Shown: positions 46,129-58,237, counted from the stretch's first letter. The stretch: 64,000 nucleotides of DNA from Pseudomonas oryzagri (GCF_020831405.1 NZ_JAJHPU010000043.1:62001-126000); one strand, 5' to 3'. Program-made: numbers and translations. Notes: generated from the sequence alone by a model not told the origin.

Positions 46129-46649
46129 TGAAACGACTGCTTTCCGCGGCCCTGCTGGGGCTGACCCTGTCGCTGGGCGCCCAGGCGGCCATCGACACCT
46201 ACGAGTTCAACGACGAGGCGGCGCGCGCGCGCTACCGCACCCTCACCGAGGAGCTGCGCTGCCCGAAGTGCCAGAACCAGAACATCGCCGACTCCGACGC
46301 GCCGATCGCCATGGACCTGCGCCGCGAGATCCATCGCATGCTCGGCGAGGGCAAGAGCGACGAGGAGATCGTCGACTTCCTGGTCGCCCGCTACGGCGAT
46401 TTCGTGCGCTATAACCCGCCGGTCAACGCGCGTACCTGGCTGCTCTGGTACGGCCCGTGGGTGCTGCTGGCCACCGGCCTCGGCGTGCTGACGCTGATCG
46501 TCCTGCGTCGCCGCCGCCCGTCCGCGTCCGGCCCGGGCACCGACCTCTCCGCCGAGGAGCGCGCGCGCCTCGACCAACTGCTGAAGAGTTCCGTTCACAA
46601 GAACTCTGCCGACAAGAGCCCCACCGACCACCCCAAGGCTGACCAATGA
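46128..46649 (+). CDS. ccmH: Cytochrome c maturation thiol protein CcmH (N-terminal type)
   Basis: A 173-residue protein with signal peptide and C-terminal anchor. The redox motif is RCPKCQNQNIADSDAPIAMD, the LRCPKC of CcmH/CcmL, and it forms mixed disulfides with apocytochrome c. The C-terminal extension (SAEERARLDQLL and a lysine-rich tail) is common in pseudomonads. Overlaps are 1 base with ccmG and 4 with ccmI. Confidence 0.95.
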   Translation: MKRLLSAALLGLTLSLGAQAAIDTYEFNDEAARARYRTLTEELRCPKCQNQNIADSDAPIAMDLRREIHRMLGEGKSDEEIVDFLVARYGDFVRYNPPVNARTWLLWYGPWVLLATGLGVLTLIVLRRRRPSASGPGTDLSAEERARLDQLLKSSVHKNSADKSPTDHPKADQ

Positions 46650-47851
46650 CCGCTTTCTGGCTTGCCGCCGCGGTGCTGCTGCTGGCAGCGCTCGCCTTCC
46701 TGCTGATTCCGCTGCTGCGCGGTCGCCGTGCCCAGGCCGAGGAGGATCGCACCGCCCTCAACGTCGCCCTCTATCAGGAGCGCATCGCCGAACTGGAAGC
46801 CCAGTACCTCGCCGGCGCGCTGGATAAGCCGCAGCTGGAGGCGGGGCGCGCCGAAGCGGCTCGCGAGCTGCTCGCCGACGCCGAGCAGGGCGAGGGGGCG
46901 CATCGCTCGCTGGGGCGCTGGCTGCCGCTGGCGCTGGCCGTGCTGGTGCCGGCCGTCGGCTTGGGGCTGTATCTGCACTGGGGCGCCAGCGACGCATTGC
47001 GCCTGCGCGAGCAACTGGCCGTGGCGCCGAAGAACATGGACGAGGTGATCGAGCGCCTCGAGGAAACCGTGCGCCTGCAGCCGGACCAGGCCGAGGCCTG
47101 GTACTTCCTCGGCCGCAGCTACATGGCCCAGCAGCGTCCGCAGGACGCCGCGCCGGCCTTCGCCCGCGCCGCCGAGCTGGCCGGCCGCCAGCCGGAACTG
47201 CTCGGCCAGTGGGCGCAGGCGCTGTACTTCGCCGCCGGCCAGAAGTTTACCGCAGAGGTGCGCAGCCTCAGCGAGGAGGCCTTGCAGGCCGATCCGCGCG
47301 AGGTCACCACCCTCGGCCTGCTCGGCATCGCCGCCTTCGAGGAACAGCGCTACGCCGACGCCATGGGCTACTGGCAGCGTCTGGTCGCCGTGCTGGAGCC
47401 CAACGATCCGTCGCGCCAGGCCATCGAGGGCGGCATCGCCCGCGCCCGCGAGCAGCTGGTCGCCCGCGGCGAGCCGCTGCCCAAGGCGCCGAAGGCCGCG
47501 GCGGCGGCGGTAGAGCTCAAGGTCAAGGTCAGCCTGGCCCCCGAGCTGGCCGGCAAGGTGCGCCCGGACGACAGCCTGTTCGTCTTCGCCCGTGCCGCGT
47601 CCGGTCCGCCGATGCCGCTGGCGGCCAAGCGGCTGAAGGTCTCCGACCTGCCGGTCGAGGTCAGCCTGTCCGACGCCGACGCGATGATGCCGCAGCTCAA
47701 GTTGTCCAACTTCGCCGAGATCCAGCTGGTCGCGCGCATCTCCCGCGCCGGCAGCCCGATGGCCGGCGAGTGGATCGGCCAGAGCGGCGTACTGAAGACC
47801 GCCGAGGCCGGTGCCCAGGCGCTGGTGATCGACACCGCCGAGCAGAAGTAA
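46646..47851 (+). CDS. ccmI: Apocytochrome chaperone CcmI (TPR)
   Basis: A 401-residue membrane protein. Two N-terminal helices with a leucine-rich loop (ERIAELEAQYLAGALDKPQL) precede TPR repeats (AEAWYFLGRSYMAQQRPQDA) that grip the C-terminus of apocytochrome c, then a beta-rich domain. It is the final gene of the operon and is followed by a hairpin. Confidence 0.94.
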   Translation: MTAFWLAAAVLLLAALAFLLIPLLRGRRAQAEEDRTALNVALYQERIAELEAQYLAGALDKPQLEAGRAEAARELLADAEQGEGAHRSLGRWLPLALAVLVPAVGLGLYLHWGASDALRLREQLAVAPKNMDEVIERLEETVRLQPDQAEAWYFLGRSYMAQQRPQDAAPAFARAAELAGRQPELLGQWAQALYFAAGQKFTAEVRSLSEEALQADPREVTTLGLLGIAAFEEQRYADAMGYWQRLVAVLEPNDPSRQAIEGGIARAREQLVARGEPLPKAPKAAAAAVELKVKVSLAPELAGKVRPDDSLFVFARAASGPPMPLAAKRLKVSDLPVEVSLSDADAMMPQLKLSNFAEIQLVARISRAGSPMAGEWIGQSGVLKTAEAGAQALVIDTAEQK

Positions 47852-47865
47852 CGGCCTGCGCCGCC

Positions 47866-47890
47866 GGCCCGCTCGGGTTCGGAGCGGGCC
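47866..47890. terminator. Hairpin after ccmI, between converging genes
   Basis: GGCCCGCTC, loop GGGTTCG, GAGCGGGCC. The T-tract is absent, so it is a weak or Rho-assisted terminator shared with the small gene on the other strand. Confidence 0.55.
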
Positions 47891-47901
47891 GCGTCGCCGC
47901 A

Positions 47902-48114
47902 TCAGTCGAGGTAGCCGCGATCCTTCTGGCGCTTTTCGGTCCGGTATTCGTTGACCACCAGGGTGATGCCGAGGGCGACCACGAACAGCGCGGCGGCGGT
48001 GACGGTGAGCTTGAAGAACAGCTCGCCGTCCAGCGGCGCCCACCACAGCTGCACCAGCGCCAGGGCGACCCAGGCGACGAAGATCAGCAGGCAGACCAGC
48101 GCGCCCAGTCTCAC
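47902..48114 (-). CDS. Small inner-membrane protein
   Basis: A 70-residue protein of unknown role with two transmembrane helices (LVCLLIFVAWVALALVQLWW and FKLTVTAAALFVVALGITLV) and a charged tail (NEYRTEKRQKDRGYLD). It overlaps the DUF4177-like gene by 4 bases, so the two are co-translated. Confidence 0.8.
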   Translation of the reverse strand: MRLGALVCLLIFVAWVALALVQLWWAPLDGELFFKLTVTAAALFVVALGITLVVNEYRTEKRQKDRGYLD

Positions 48115-48323
48115 CGGTCGCGCTCCATGATCACCAGGTAGGACTCGCGGCTCCAGAACAGCAGCATGCGGCGGATGTCCTTTTCCATGGTGATCACTCT
48201 CCAGCCCTCGCGGGCGTTGCGGTTGAGAAACTCGCTGAAGCGCTCCGGATCGACCTTCGAGGCGCCGAGCAGCAGCGAACCGAGCATGCCTTCCTGATAC
48301 AGCGTGACCTTGTATTCCTTCAT
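48111..48323 (-). CDS. DUF4177-like small protein
   Basis: A 70-residue protein beginning MKEYKVTLYQEGMLGSLLLG with an EGWRVITMEKDIRRML segment, the pattern of DUF4177 proteins. Function unknown. It is translated with the small membrane protein. Confidence 0.75.
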   Translation of the reverse strand: MKEYKVTLYQEGMLGSLLLGASKVDPERFSEFLNRNAREGWRVITMEKDIRRMLLFWSRESYLVIMERDR

Positions 48324-48584
48324 CGGGATTCCTTGTCTGCAGTTGACGGCAGCGCTTGCGCTGCCGCGGCCATCATAGCCCGCCGAGCACCGCAGGGTGG
48401 ACTCGGCTACCTTCTCCGGGCGCCGCTGCGCATCTCGTGAGAGCATTCTGCAACCACTGCCGTTGTGCGCTGTCTGATGGTTGAGGCCACCGGATTGTGG
48501 CCAGTGCGATGGTGCGGCGGCCGCTGCGGCGATTGTCGACATTCAATGGTTCGAGCAGGCCCGGTCCTGCGGTGGAGGCTAGCA

Positions 48585-49490
48585 ATGAGGCGTTTTGCCG
48601 TTGGGATCCTGTTGGCGCTGATCCTGCCGCTGAGTGCCTGCACCGTCTACGAAGGGGACTATGGATACGAGCCCTACTACGGCCGCCCGTATCCGCCGCC
48701 CTCCTATGGCGACTGGCGCTGGGACGACGATCTGCGCGTCTACGTCAGCGTCGGCTATCCGTACGTCTACTACCACGATCACACCTACTACCGCTGGTAC
48801 GACAACCATTGGAGCTCGGGGCCCGGCTTCCGTGGTCCGTGGCGGATGGTCGAGCATCGCCACGTGCCGTCGCGTCTCGGCCAGCGCTATTACCCGCGGC
48901 AGTACCATGACGGTCGTCGCGACAACGATCGCTACGACTATCGCCAGCCGCGTTACGAAAATCGCGACATCCGTGACCGCCAGGACTACCGCGACCAGCG
49001 TGACTGGCAGCGCCGCCAGGACATGGAGCGCCGCGACAATCGCCTGGAGCACCGTGACGAGCGGTTCGGGCAGGGGCCGGAGGAGCGCCAGCGTCGGCAA
49101 CTGCAGCAGTTCAGGGGGCGTGAAGTGGAGCACCAGCCGCTGGACCGCCAGCACCTAGATCGCCAGCCGCTGGATCGCCAGCCGCTGGATCGTCAGCAGC
49201 CGCGCTTCGACACCGGTCGGGACCCGCGGCAATGGCAGCAACGTCACGACGATCGTCGGATACAGCCGGGCATGCCGATCAATCGCCAGCAGATGCAGGG
49301 CAACCAGCGGCGCTACGAGCGCACCTCCGAGCCGGTCCAACACCGCGCGATAGGTGGCCCTTCGCGTCGCGACCAAGGTAACCGCCCGGTTTCGGGGCAA
49401 GGACAGGGGCAGGAGCAGGGGGATGGCCGGGGGCAGGGGCATGGCCAGGGGCGCGGCGCTGGCGGGATGTCGTGGGGCAACCAGCGCTGA
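48585..49490 (+). CDS. Repeat-rich outer-membrane lipoprotein, Tyr/Arg/Gln-rich
   Basis: A 301-residue predicted lipoprotein. The signal peptide MRRFAVGILLALILPLSAC ends in the lipobox LSAC, giving lipid attachment at C19. The mature part starts with a Tyr/Pro-rich region (YGYEPYYGRPYPPPSYG) and then a very basic, disordered Arg/Gln/Asp-rich section containing four copies of (P/H)LDRQ around residues 185-205 and a Gly/Gln-rich end. I do not recognise the family beyond RcnB/YXWGXW-like lipoproteins. GGAGG lies 6 bases before the ATG at 48585; the in-frame upstream codons are not used. Confidence 0.75.
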   Translation: MRRFAVGILLALILPLSACTVYEGDYGYEPYYGRPYPPPSYGDWRWDDDLRVYVSVGYPYVYYHDHTYYRWYDNHWSSGPGFRGPWRMVEHRHVPSRLGQRYYPRQYHDGRRDNDRYDYRQPRYENRDIRDRQDYRDQRDWQRRQDMERRDNRLEHRDERFGQGPEERQRRQLQQFRGREVEHQPLDRQHLDRQPLDRQPLDRQQPRFDTGRDPRQWQQRHDDRRIQPGMPINRQQMQGNQRRYERTSEPVQHRAIGGPSRRDQGNRPVSGQGQGQEQGDGRGQGHGQGRGAGGMSWGNQR

Positions 49491-49625
49491 TCGGACGTGG
49501 TACGGGGGATAAGGGCGCTGCAAGGAACTGCGGCGCCTTTGGTTCGCTCCCGAGCACCGGGCTGCGGTCGCCCGCTCTGGGAAGGGGAGTGTGTCGGGGG
49601 AGCTGGCCGGCGCGCTGCCGACGGA

Positions 49626-49760
49626 CTAGCGGAACAAGTGCCAGGGGAAGCTGTAGAGAGCGACCATGATGCCCAGGTAGAGCATGAGGAACAGGATGCA
49701 ACCGAGGATCTCGACCTGCTCGTCGCGGTGCGGGTCGTTGCGTGTGGCTTGTGATTTCAT
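49626..49760 (-). CDS. 44-residue single-pass membrane protein
   Basis: A short gene: MKSQATRNDPHRDEQVEILG followed by a helix CILFLMLYLGIMVALYSF and WHLFR. The charged, soluble start and one clear transmembrane helix argue for a real small protein, and GGGGG precedes the ATG at a good distance. Function unknown. Confidence 0.6.
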   Translation of the reverse strand: MKSQATRNDPHRDEQVEILGCILFLMLYLGIMVALYSFPWHLFR

Positions 49761-49915
49761 GGCGAGGCCCCCGGATCGGCTGAGAGAAGGCTGGTTTCGA
49801 ACTCCAATGCTGTCTCGCTCCTGCGCCGTGCTCGGCGTCTCAGAAGCTTTGTGATCGTTTTAACAGTTTTTTTGTGAGCGAGGCTTACAAAACCTTGCGT
49901 TTCGTAAGGCGTGTG

Positions 49916-50698
49916 CTACCGCTGCACTTGCAGGGCCAGGGTCAGCCGGTAGCCTTTGCCCCGCTCGGCGCGGATCGGATTGCTCCCGGAGTGCAAGGTC
50001 TTCAGCCTGCTGCGCAGGCGCGAGATCAACACCTCGAGCTGGGCCTTGCCGTAGACGTCGAGCGGCTTGCCCAGGCGCTCGAGCAGTTGCCAGCTTTCCA
50101 GGAAGTTGCCCGGGGCGAGGGCCAGGGCGTAGAGGGCCTCGACCTCCTGGCGCCGCAGCCTGAGCGAGCCTTCCGCGGCATGCAGCAGGCAGCTCGCCAG
50201 TTCGAGGGTCAGCCCGGCGCCGGGCGCAGGGGTGTTGATTTTCAGCCGCCGTCCCAGCGAGTCGAGGGCGGCGCAGAGTTCGGCGGGTACGGCCGGCTTG
50301 CCGAGGCAGAGGTCGGCGCCTTGCTCATAGGCGGCGATCCGGTCGTCGAGACTGTAGCGCGCGCTGAGCAGGACGATGCCGATGTCCGGCTGGATCTGCC
50401 GCAGGCGAGCCACCAGGCTCAGGGTCTCCTCGCCTTGCAATTGCTGGTCGACCAGGGCGATATCGAAGTGGGGGGCCGCCGGCAACTCGTACAACGCCTC
50501 GGCGGCATCTCCGCAGGCGACCGAATAGCCATGCCGGGACAGGTTTTCGCTGAGGGTCTCGCGCTGCAGGCGATCGGCTTCCAGCACCAAGACGCGCAGG
50601 GTTGGCGAGTGGGCGTGGGCTGGGGCGCGCGTTGCTTCGGGGGAGCGAGTGATGAGCATGGCTCGAAGCAGACCTCCGTTGTCTTGGCGATGACTCAT
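49916..50698 (-). CDS. Orphan OmpR-like response regulator
   Basis: A 260-residue protein with a receiver domain and a C-terminal winged helix. In the receiver, RVLVLEADRLQRE opens the fold, the phosphoacceptor position is the Asp in ALVDQQLQGEE, and the conserved Lys is in GKPA. The C-terminal Trans_reg_C-like part ends LISRLRSRLKTLHSGSNPIR then GKGYRL, which contacts DNA. No sensor kinase is nearby. I chose the ATG at 50698 with GGAG 7 bases upstream; an ATG at 50659 is an alternative. It is divergent from smc across a region with a perfect palindrome. Confidence 0.83.
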   Translation of the reverse strand: MSHRQDNGGLLRAMLITRSPEATRAPAHAHSPTLRVLVLEADRLQRETLSENLSRHGYSVACGDAAEALYELPAAPHFDIALVDQQLQGEETLSLVARLRQIQPDIGIVLLSARYSLDDRIAAYEQGADLCLGKPAVPAELCAALDSLGRRLKINTPAPGAGLTLELASCLLHAAEGSLRLRRQEVEALYALALAPGNFLESWQLLERLGKPLDVYGKAQLEVLISRLRSRLKTLHSGSNPIRAERGKGYRLTLALQVQR

Positions 50699-51172
50699 CC
50701 AGCCGCTCCGCGCAAGGGAGGGGCTGGTCGTAGCCCGGGCCTGCGACGAGAACCGTCTGCCCGTTGGCATGGTCTCCGTGCAGCGCGCTTCGCTCCGGAC
50801 GTCCGGTTTGCCGCGGGTGTCGCAGCGCCACGCCGGGGAAGGGCGGGCATGCGCACCGGAAGAGGGCGCCCCGGTCAAAAAGTTGTTGTCACGGTCATGC
50901 CTGACATGACCGTTCCGGGATTTCTGTCAAGGTAATGATTTTACGCTTCGTCGGGAAGTCCCCCGGCTGCTGTCCTGGCGCGCTTCCAGTGGGCGCGCCG
51001 GCATGCGCGGGACGGGAACGGGGCGCGGGTTTGCCGCCATGGCCCTGTGCTAGACTGCCGCACCGCACCATACGTGACAGATCCCTGCCATGATCCTGCC
51101 GTCTGCCACCCATGTCGCGCCGTGCTGCTGCCGGGCGCTTCTTCACTGCCGCCGCGCGCGGAGCGCCGCCGC
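50699..51172. other. Divergent region between the response regulator and smc
   Basis: No gene is supported. It holds the palindrome at 50891-50913 and presumably both promoters, which I cannot place. Confidence 0.5.
50891..50913. promoter_or_regulatory. Perfect palindrome, possible operator
   Basis: ACGGTCATG, 5-base loop, CATGACCGT. There is no T-tract, so it is more likely an operator than a terminator. It lies about 190 bases before the response regulator start. Confidence 0.5.
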
Positions 51173-54100
51173 ATGCGTCTGAAATGCATTCGTCTGGCCG
51201 GCTTCAAGTCCTTCGTCGACCCCACCACGGTCAGCTTTCCGAGCAACATGGCGGCGGTGGTCGGCCCCAACGGCTGCGGCAAGTCCAACATCATCGACGC
51301 CGTGCGCTGGGTGATGGGCGAGAGTTCGGCGAAGAACCTTCGTGGCGAGTCGATGACCGACGTCATCTTCAACGGCTCCAACACCCGCAAGCCGGTCGGC
51401 CAGGCTTCCATCGAACTGGTGTTCGATAACAGCGACGGCAGCCTGCTCGGTGAGTACGCGGCCTGGAGCGAGATCTCCATCCGTCGTCGGGTGACCCGCG
51501 ACGCCCAGAACACCTACTTCCTCAACGGCACCAAGTGCCGGCGCCGCGACATCACCGACATCTTCCTCGGCACCGGCCTCGGTCCGCGCAGCTACTCGAT
51601 CATCGAGCAGGGGATGATCTCCAAGCTGATCGAGGCCAAGCCCGAGGATCTGCGCAACTACATCGAGGAAGCCGCCGGCATCTCCAAGTACAAGGAGCGC
51701 CGCCGCGAGACCGAGAGTCGCATCCGCCGCACCCAGGAGAATCTCGAGCGCCTGGCCGATCTGCGCCAGGAGCTGGAGCGCCAGCTCGAGCGGCTGCAGC
51801 GCCAGGCCCAGGCCGCCGAGAAGTATCAGCAGTACAAGGCCGAGGAGCGCCAGCTCAAGGCGGAGCTGGCCGCCCTGCGCTGGCTGGCGCTGGACGAACT
51901 GGCTCGCCAGCGCCAGTCGGTGATCGGCGATCAGGAAGTGGCCATGGAGGCGCTGGTCGCCGAGCAGCGCTGCGCCGATGCCAGCATCGAGCGCCTGCGC
52001 GATGGCCATCACGAGCTGTCGGAAACCTTCAGCCAAGTGCAGGCGCGCTTCTACTCGGTGGGCGGCGACATCGCCCGCATCGAGCAGAGCATCCAGCACG
52101 GCCAGCAGCGCCTGCGCCAGCTCCAGGACGACCTGCGCGATGCCGAACGTGCGCGGGTCGAGACCGAGTCCCATCTCGGCAATGACCGCGGCCTGCTGGC
52201 CACTCTGGCCGAGGAGTTGGCCATGCTCGAGCCCGAGCAGGCGCTGGCCCAGGCCGCCGCCGAGGAGGGCGCCGCCGGTCTGGAGGAGGCCGAAGCCGGC
52301 ATGCACGCCTGGCAGGAGCAGTGGGACGCCTTCAACCAGCGCAGTGCCGAGCCGCGCCGCCAGGCCGAGGTGCAGCAGGCGCGCATCCAGCAGCTGGAAC
52401 AGAGCCTGGAGCGTCTGGTCGAGCGCCAGCGCCGTCTCGAGGAAGAACGCCGCCAACTGGCCGCCGACCCCGTCGATGCGTCGCTGGCGGAGCTCGCCGA
52501 GCAGCTGGCTGGCGGCGAGCTCGAAGTGGAGGAGCTGCAGGCCGCCGACCTGCAGCTGGCCGAGCGCCTGCAGCAGTTGCGCGAGCAATTGCAGGGCGCC
52601 AATCGCGAACAGCAGCAGGCGCAGGGCGAGCTGCAGCGCCTGAACGGTCGTCTCGCCTCGCTCGAAGCGCTGCAGCAGGCGGCGCTCGATCCCGGTGCCG
52701 GCGCCGCCGGCTGGCTGCGCGAGCAGGATCTGCACACGCGACCGCGCCTGGCCGAGGGCCTGCGCGTCGAGCCGGGCTGGGAGCTGGCGGTGGAAACCGT
52801 GCTCGGCGCCGACCTGCAGGCGGTGCTGCTCGACGATTTCGCCGGCCTGGATCTGGCTGCCTTCGCCCAGGGCGAACTGCGTCTGGCCAGCCCGACAGCG
52901 GAGGCCGGGCTGCCGGCCGGCAGCCTGCTGGACAAGGTGCAGGCGCCGGTCGATCTTTCTCCCTGGCTGGGCCGGGTGCGCCCCGTCGCCTCGCTGGACG
53001 CCGCGCTGGCCGGGCGCGCGGCGCTGAACGAAGGGGAAAGCCTGATCAGCCGCGACGGCTACTGGATCGGCCGCCACTTCCTGCGCGTGCGGCGTGCCGG
53101 CGAGGCCGACAGCGGCCTGCTGGCCCGCGATCAGGAGCTGGAGCGCCTGAGCGGCGAGCGCGACGAACGCGAAGCCGTGCTGGCCGCGCTGGAGGAACGC
53201 CTGCAGGCACTGCGCGACGCCCGGCAGACGGCCGAGCAGGCCCGCGAGCAGCAGCGCCGGCTGATCCAGGAAGCCAGCCGGCGCCTGGCCGAATACCAGG
53301 CCCAGCTGTCCGCCAGCCGGGCGCGCCACGAACAGCTCGCCCTGCGCCGCCGCCGTCTCGACGAGGAGCTGGCCGAACTGGCCGAGCAACGCGCCCTGGA
53401 GGTCGAACAGCTGGGCGAGTCGCGCCTGTACCTGCAGGACGCGCTGGACGCCATGGCCAGCGATACCGAACGCCGCGAGGAGCTGCTCGGCCAGCGCGAC
53501 CGCCTGCGCGAGCGCCTCGACCGCGTGCGCCAGGACAGCCGCCAGCACAAGGACCATGCCCACCAGCTGGCCGTGCGCATCGGTTCGCTGCGCGCCCAGC
53601 ACGATTCCACCCGCCAGGCCCTGGAGCGTCTCGAACTGCAGGCGGCGCGCCTGGTCGAGCGCTGCGAGCAACTGAGCCTCAACCTCGAGGAGGGCGACGA
53701 GCCGCTGCAGGAGCTGCGCATGCGCCTCGAGGAGTTGCTCGAGCGGCGCATGGCGGTCGACGAGGAAATGCGCCAGGCGCGCCTTGCCCTCGACGACGCC
53801 GACCGCGAGCTGCGCGATGCCGAGAAGCGCCGCGGCAGCGCCGAACAGCAGGCTCAGCTGTTGCGCGGCCAGCTCGAACAGCAGCGCCTCGACTGGCAGA
53901 CCCTCAGCGTGCGCCGCAAGGCGCTCGAGGATCAGCTCGTCGAGGAGCGCTACGACCTGCCGAGCCTGCTGGCGCACCTGCCCGAGGCGGCCGCCGAGCG
54001 CGAATGGGAAAGCCAGTTGGAGCAGCTCGCCGCGCGTATCCAGCGCCTGGGGCCGATCAACCTCGCGGCGATCGACGAATACCAGCAGCAGTCGGAGCGC

Positions 54101-54661
54101 AAACGCTACCTGGATGCGCAGAACGACGACCTGGTCGAAGCGCTGGACACCCTCGAGAACGTCATCCGCAAGATCGACAAGGAAACCCGCAACCGCTTCA
54201 AGGAAACCTTCGATCAGATCAATGGGGGGCTGCAGGCGCTGTTCCCCAAGGTTTTCGGCGGCGGTCAGGCTTATCTGGAACTTACCGGCGAAGATCTGCT
54301 CGATACAGGAGTGGCGATCATGGCCCGCCCGCCGGGCAAGAAGAACAGCACCATCCATCTGCTGTCCGGCGGCGAAAAGGCGCTCACCGCGATCGCTCTG
54401 GTATTTGCCATCTTCCAGCTCAACCCGGCGCCATTCTGCATGCTCGACGAAGTGGATGCGCCGCTGGACGATGCCAACGTCGGTCGATATGCCAGACTGG
54501 TCAAGGAGATGTCGGAAAAGGTGCAGTTCATTTACATCACCCACAACAAGATCGCCATGGAAATGGCCGATCAATTGATGGGGGTGACCATGCATGAGCC
54601 GGGCTGTTCGCGGCTTGTGGCGGTCAACGTGGAAGAGGCGGTGGCTCTGGCCGAGGCCTGA
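51173..54661 (+). CDS. smc: Chromosome segregation ATPase SMC
   Basis: A 1162-residue condensin core subunit that organises the chromosome with ScpA and ScpB. The N-terminal Walker A is VVGPNGCGKSNIIDAVRWVM, then two long coiled coils (about 170-480 and 660-1000) around a hinge (AVLLDDFAGLDLAAFAQGEL), and the C-terminal signature LLSGGEKALTAIALVFAI and Walker B FCMLDEVDAPLDDANV. The ATG at 51173 gives the family start MRLKCIRLAGFKSFVDPTTV. It is followed by zipA and ligA as in P. aeruginosa. Confidence 0.97.
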   Translation: MRLKCIRLAGFKSFVDPTTVSFPSNMAAVVGPNGCGKSNIIDAVRWVMGESSAKNLRGESMTDVIFNGSNTRKPVGQASIELVFDNSDGSLLGEYAAWSEISIRRRVTRDAQNTYFLNGTKCRRRDITDIFLGTGLGPRSYSIIEQGMISKLIEAKPEDLRNYIEEAAGISKYKERRRETESRIRRTQENLERLADLRQELERQLERLQRQAQAAEKYQQYKAEERQLKAELAALRWLALDELARQRQSVIGDQEVAMEALVAEQRCADASIERLRDGHHELSETFSQVQARFYSVGGDIARIEQSIQHGQQRLRQLQDDLRDAERARVETESHLGNDRGLLATLAEELAMLEPEQALAQAAAEEGAAGLEEAEAGMHAWQEQWDAFNQRSAEPRRQAEVQQARIQQLEQSLERLVERQRRLEEERRQLAADPVDASLAELAEQLAGGELEVEELQAADLQLAERLQQLREQLQGANREQQQAQGELQRLNGRLASLEALQQAALDPGAGAAGWLREQDLHTRPRLAEGLRVEPGWELAVETVLGADLQAVLLDDFAGLDLAAFAQGELRLASPTAEAGLPAGSLLDKVQAPVDLSPWLGRVRPVASLDAALAGRAALNEGESLISRDGYWIGRHFLRVRRAGEADSGLLARDQELERLSGERDEREAVLAALEERLQALRDARQTAEQAREQQRRLIQEASRRLAEYQAQLSASRARHEQLALRRRRLDEELAELAEQRALEVEQLGESRLYLQDALDAMASDTERREELLGQRDRLRERLDRVRQDSRQHKDHAHQLAVRIGSLRAQHDSTRQALERLELQAARLVERCEQLSLNLEEGDEPLQELRMRLEELLERRMAVDEEMRQARLALDDADRELRDAEKRRGSAEQQAQLLRGQLEQQRLDWQTLSVRRKALEDQLVEERYDLPSLLAHLPEAAAEREWESQLEQLAARIQRLGPINLAAIDEYQQQSERKRYLDAQNDDLVEALDTLENVIRKIDKETRNRFKETFDQINGGLQALFPKVFGGGQAYLELTGEDLLDTGVAIMARPPGKKNSTIHLLSGGEKALTAIALVFAIFQLNPAPFCMLDEVDAPLDDANVGRYARLVKEMSEKVQFIYITHNKIAMEMADQLMGVTMHEPGCSRLVAVNVEEAVALAEA

Positions 54662-54888
54662 GCGCGGGATGCCGGCTGCATGACAGCGTGATTCTGCAGG
54701 GCGACAGGCGGATGGTCGAAAAGTGCTGTGCAGGCTGTTTGCGCACGTCAAGGCGACGGACGGTGTATAGTTTTCGCCGACATGTTAATTTAATGGGCTA
54801 ATAATCACGCCAGTTAAACTGGATGTTGACAGCGTGGTTGAAACAGCAATTGTTTTGCCCGGATTCTGAGTAGGGGAATGTGTCTTTC

Positions 54889-55776
54889 ATGGACATCGGT
54901 TTGCGCGAATGGCTGATCGTCATCGGTATCGTGGTGATCGGCGGAATTCTGTTCGACGGCTGGCGCCGCATGCGTGGCAGCAGGGGGCGTCTGAAGCTCA
55001 AGCTCGACCGCAACGCCGCCAATCTGTCGGACGACGATGAAGACCAGAACCTGCTGGGGCCGTCGCGTGTGGTGACCAAGCACGCGGAGCCGTCGCTGGA
55101 CGAGCGCGACCTGGCCGAGCCGTCGGTGGGTCGGGGCCGTGTCGAGGCGGACGACGACCTGCCGCTGGTCGACGAGATCGAACTCGACGAGCCGGCCTCG
55201 GTCGCCCGCGGGCTGAACGCCGTCGATGATGAGCCGCCCATGCCGCGCGGCAGGGAGCAGGCGCGCGACAAGATCGTCGAGAAGGTCGAGCAGAAGGTTG
55301 CCGACAAGCCTGCTCCGGCCAAGCCGGCGCGCGAGCTGCCGCCGATGGAGGAAGTGCTGGTGATCAACGTGATTGCCCGCGACCCCGCCGGCTTCAAGGG
55401 CCCGGCCCTGCTGCAGAACATCCTGGAAAGCGGCCTGCGCTTCGGCGACATGGACATCTTCCATCGTCACGAGAGCATGGCCGGCAACGGCGAGGTGCTG
55501 TTCTCGATGGCCAACGGTGTCAAGCCGGGTACCTTCGATCTCGACCGGATCGACGACTTCAGCACCCGCGCGGTGAGCTTCTTCCTCGGCCTGCCCGGCC
55601 CGCGGCATCCCAAGCAGGCCTTCGACCTGATGGTCGCCGCCGCGCGCAAGCTGTCCCACGAGCTCGACGGCGAGCTGAAGGACGAGCAGCGCAGCGTGAT
55701 GACCGCCCAGACCATCGAGCACTACCGCCAGCGCATCGTCGAGTTCGAGCGCCGCGCGCTGATGCACAAGCGTTGA
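54889..55776 (+). CDS. zipA: Cell division protein ZipA
   Basis: A 295-residue inner-membrane protein that tethers FtsZ at the division site. The N-terminal helix is in [20 protein letters not shown], a long acidic and proline-rich linker (about 40-150) follows, and the C-terminal FtsZ-binding domain begins [21 protein letters not shown] chose the ATG at 54889 because it gives the Pseudomonas ZipA start; a GTG at 54880 is an in-frame alternative closer to the AGGGGA site. Confidence 0.93.
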   Translation: MDIGLREWLIVIGIVVIGGILFDGWRRMRGSRGRLKLKLDRNAANLSDDDEDQNLLGPSRVVTKHAEPSLDERDLAEPSVGRGRVEADDDLPLVDEIELDEPASVARGLNAVDDEPPMPRGREQARDKIVEKVEQKVADKPAPAKPARELPPMEEVLVINVIARDPAGFKGPALLQNILESGLRFGDMDIFHRHESMAGNGEVLFSMANGVKPGTFDLDRIDDFSTRAVSFFLGLPGPRHPKQAFDLMVAAARKLSHELDGELKDEQRSVMTAQTIEHYRQRIVEFERRALMHKR

Positions 55777-55792
55777 TACCTCGATGGAAACA

Positions 55793-55820
55793 GACCGCCC
55801 GGCGTGCCGTCGGGCGGTCT
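55793..55820 (+). terminator. First hairpin after zipA
   Basis: GACCGCCCG pairs with CGGGCGGTC around a GCGTGCCGT loop. It is followed by TTGC without a T-run and is the first of two stacked hairpins. Confidence 0.6.
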
Positions 55821-55829
55821 TGCAAACAG

Positions 55830-55851
55830 AGCAGCCGAGGCTGCTTTTTTT
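55830..55851 (+). terminator. Intrinsic terminator just upstream of ligA
   Basis: AGCAGCC, GA, GGCTGCT, then a run of T. The T-run ends 17 bases before the ligA ATG, so ligA is expressed by readthrough or attenuation, or from a promoter overlapping this hairpin. Confidence 0.8.
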
Positions 55852-55864
55852 GTTTGACGGATAG

Positions 55865-58237
<2,373 letters not shown>

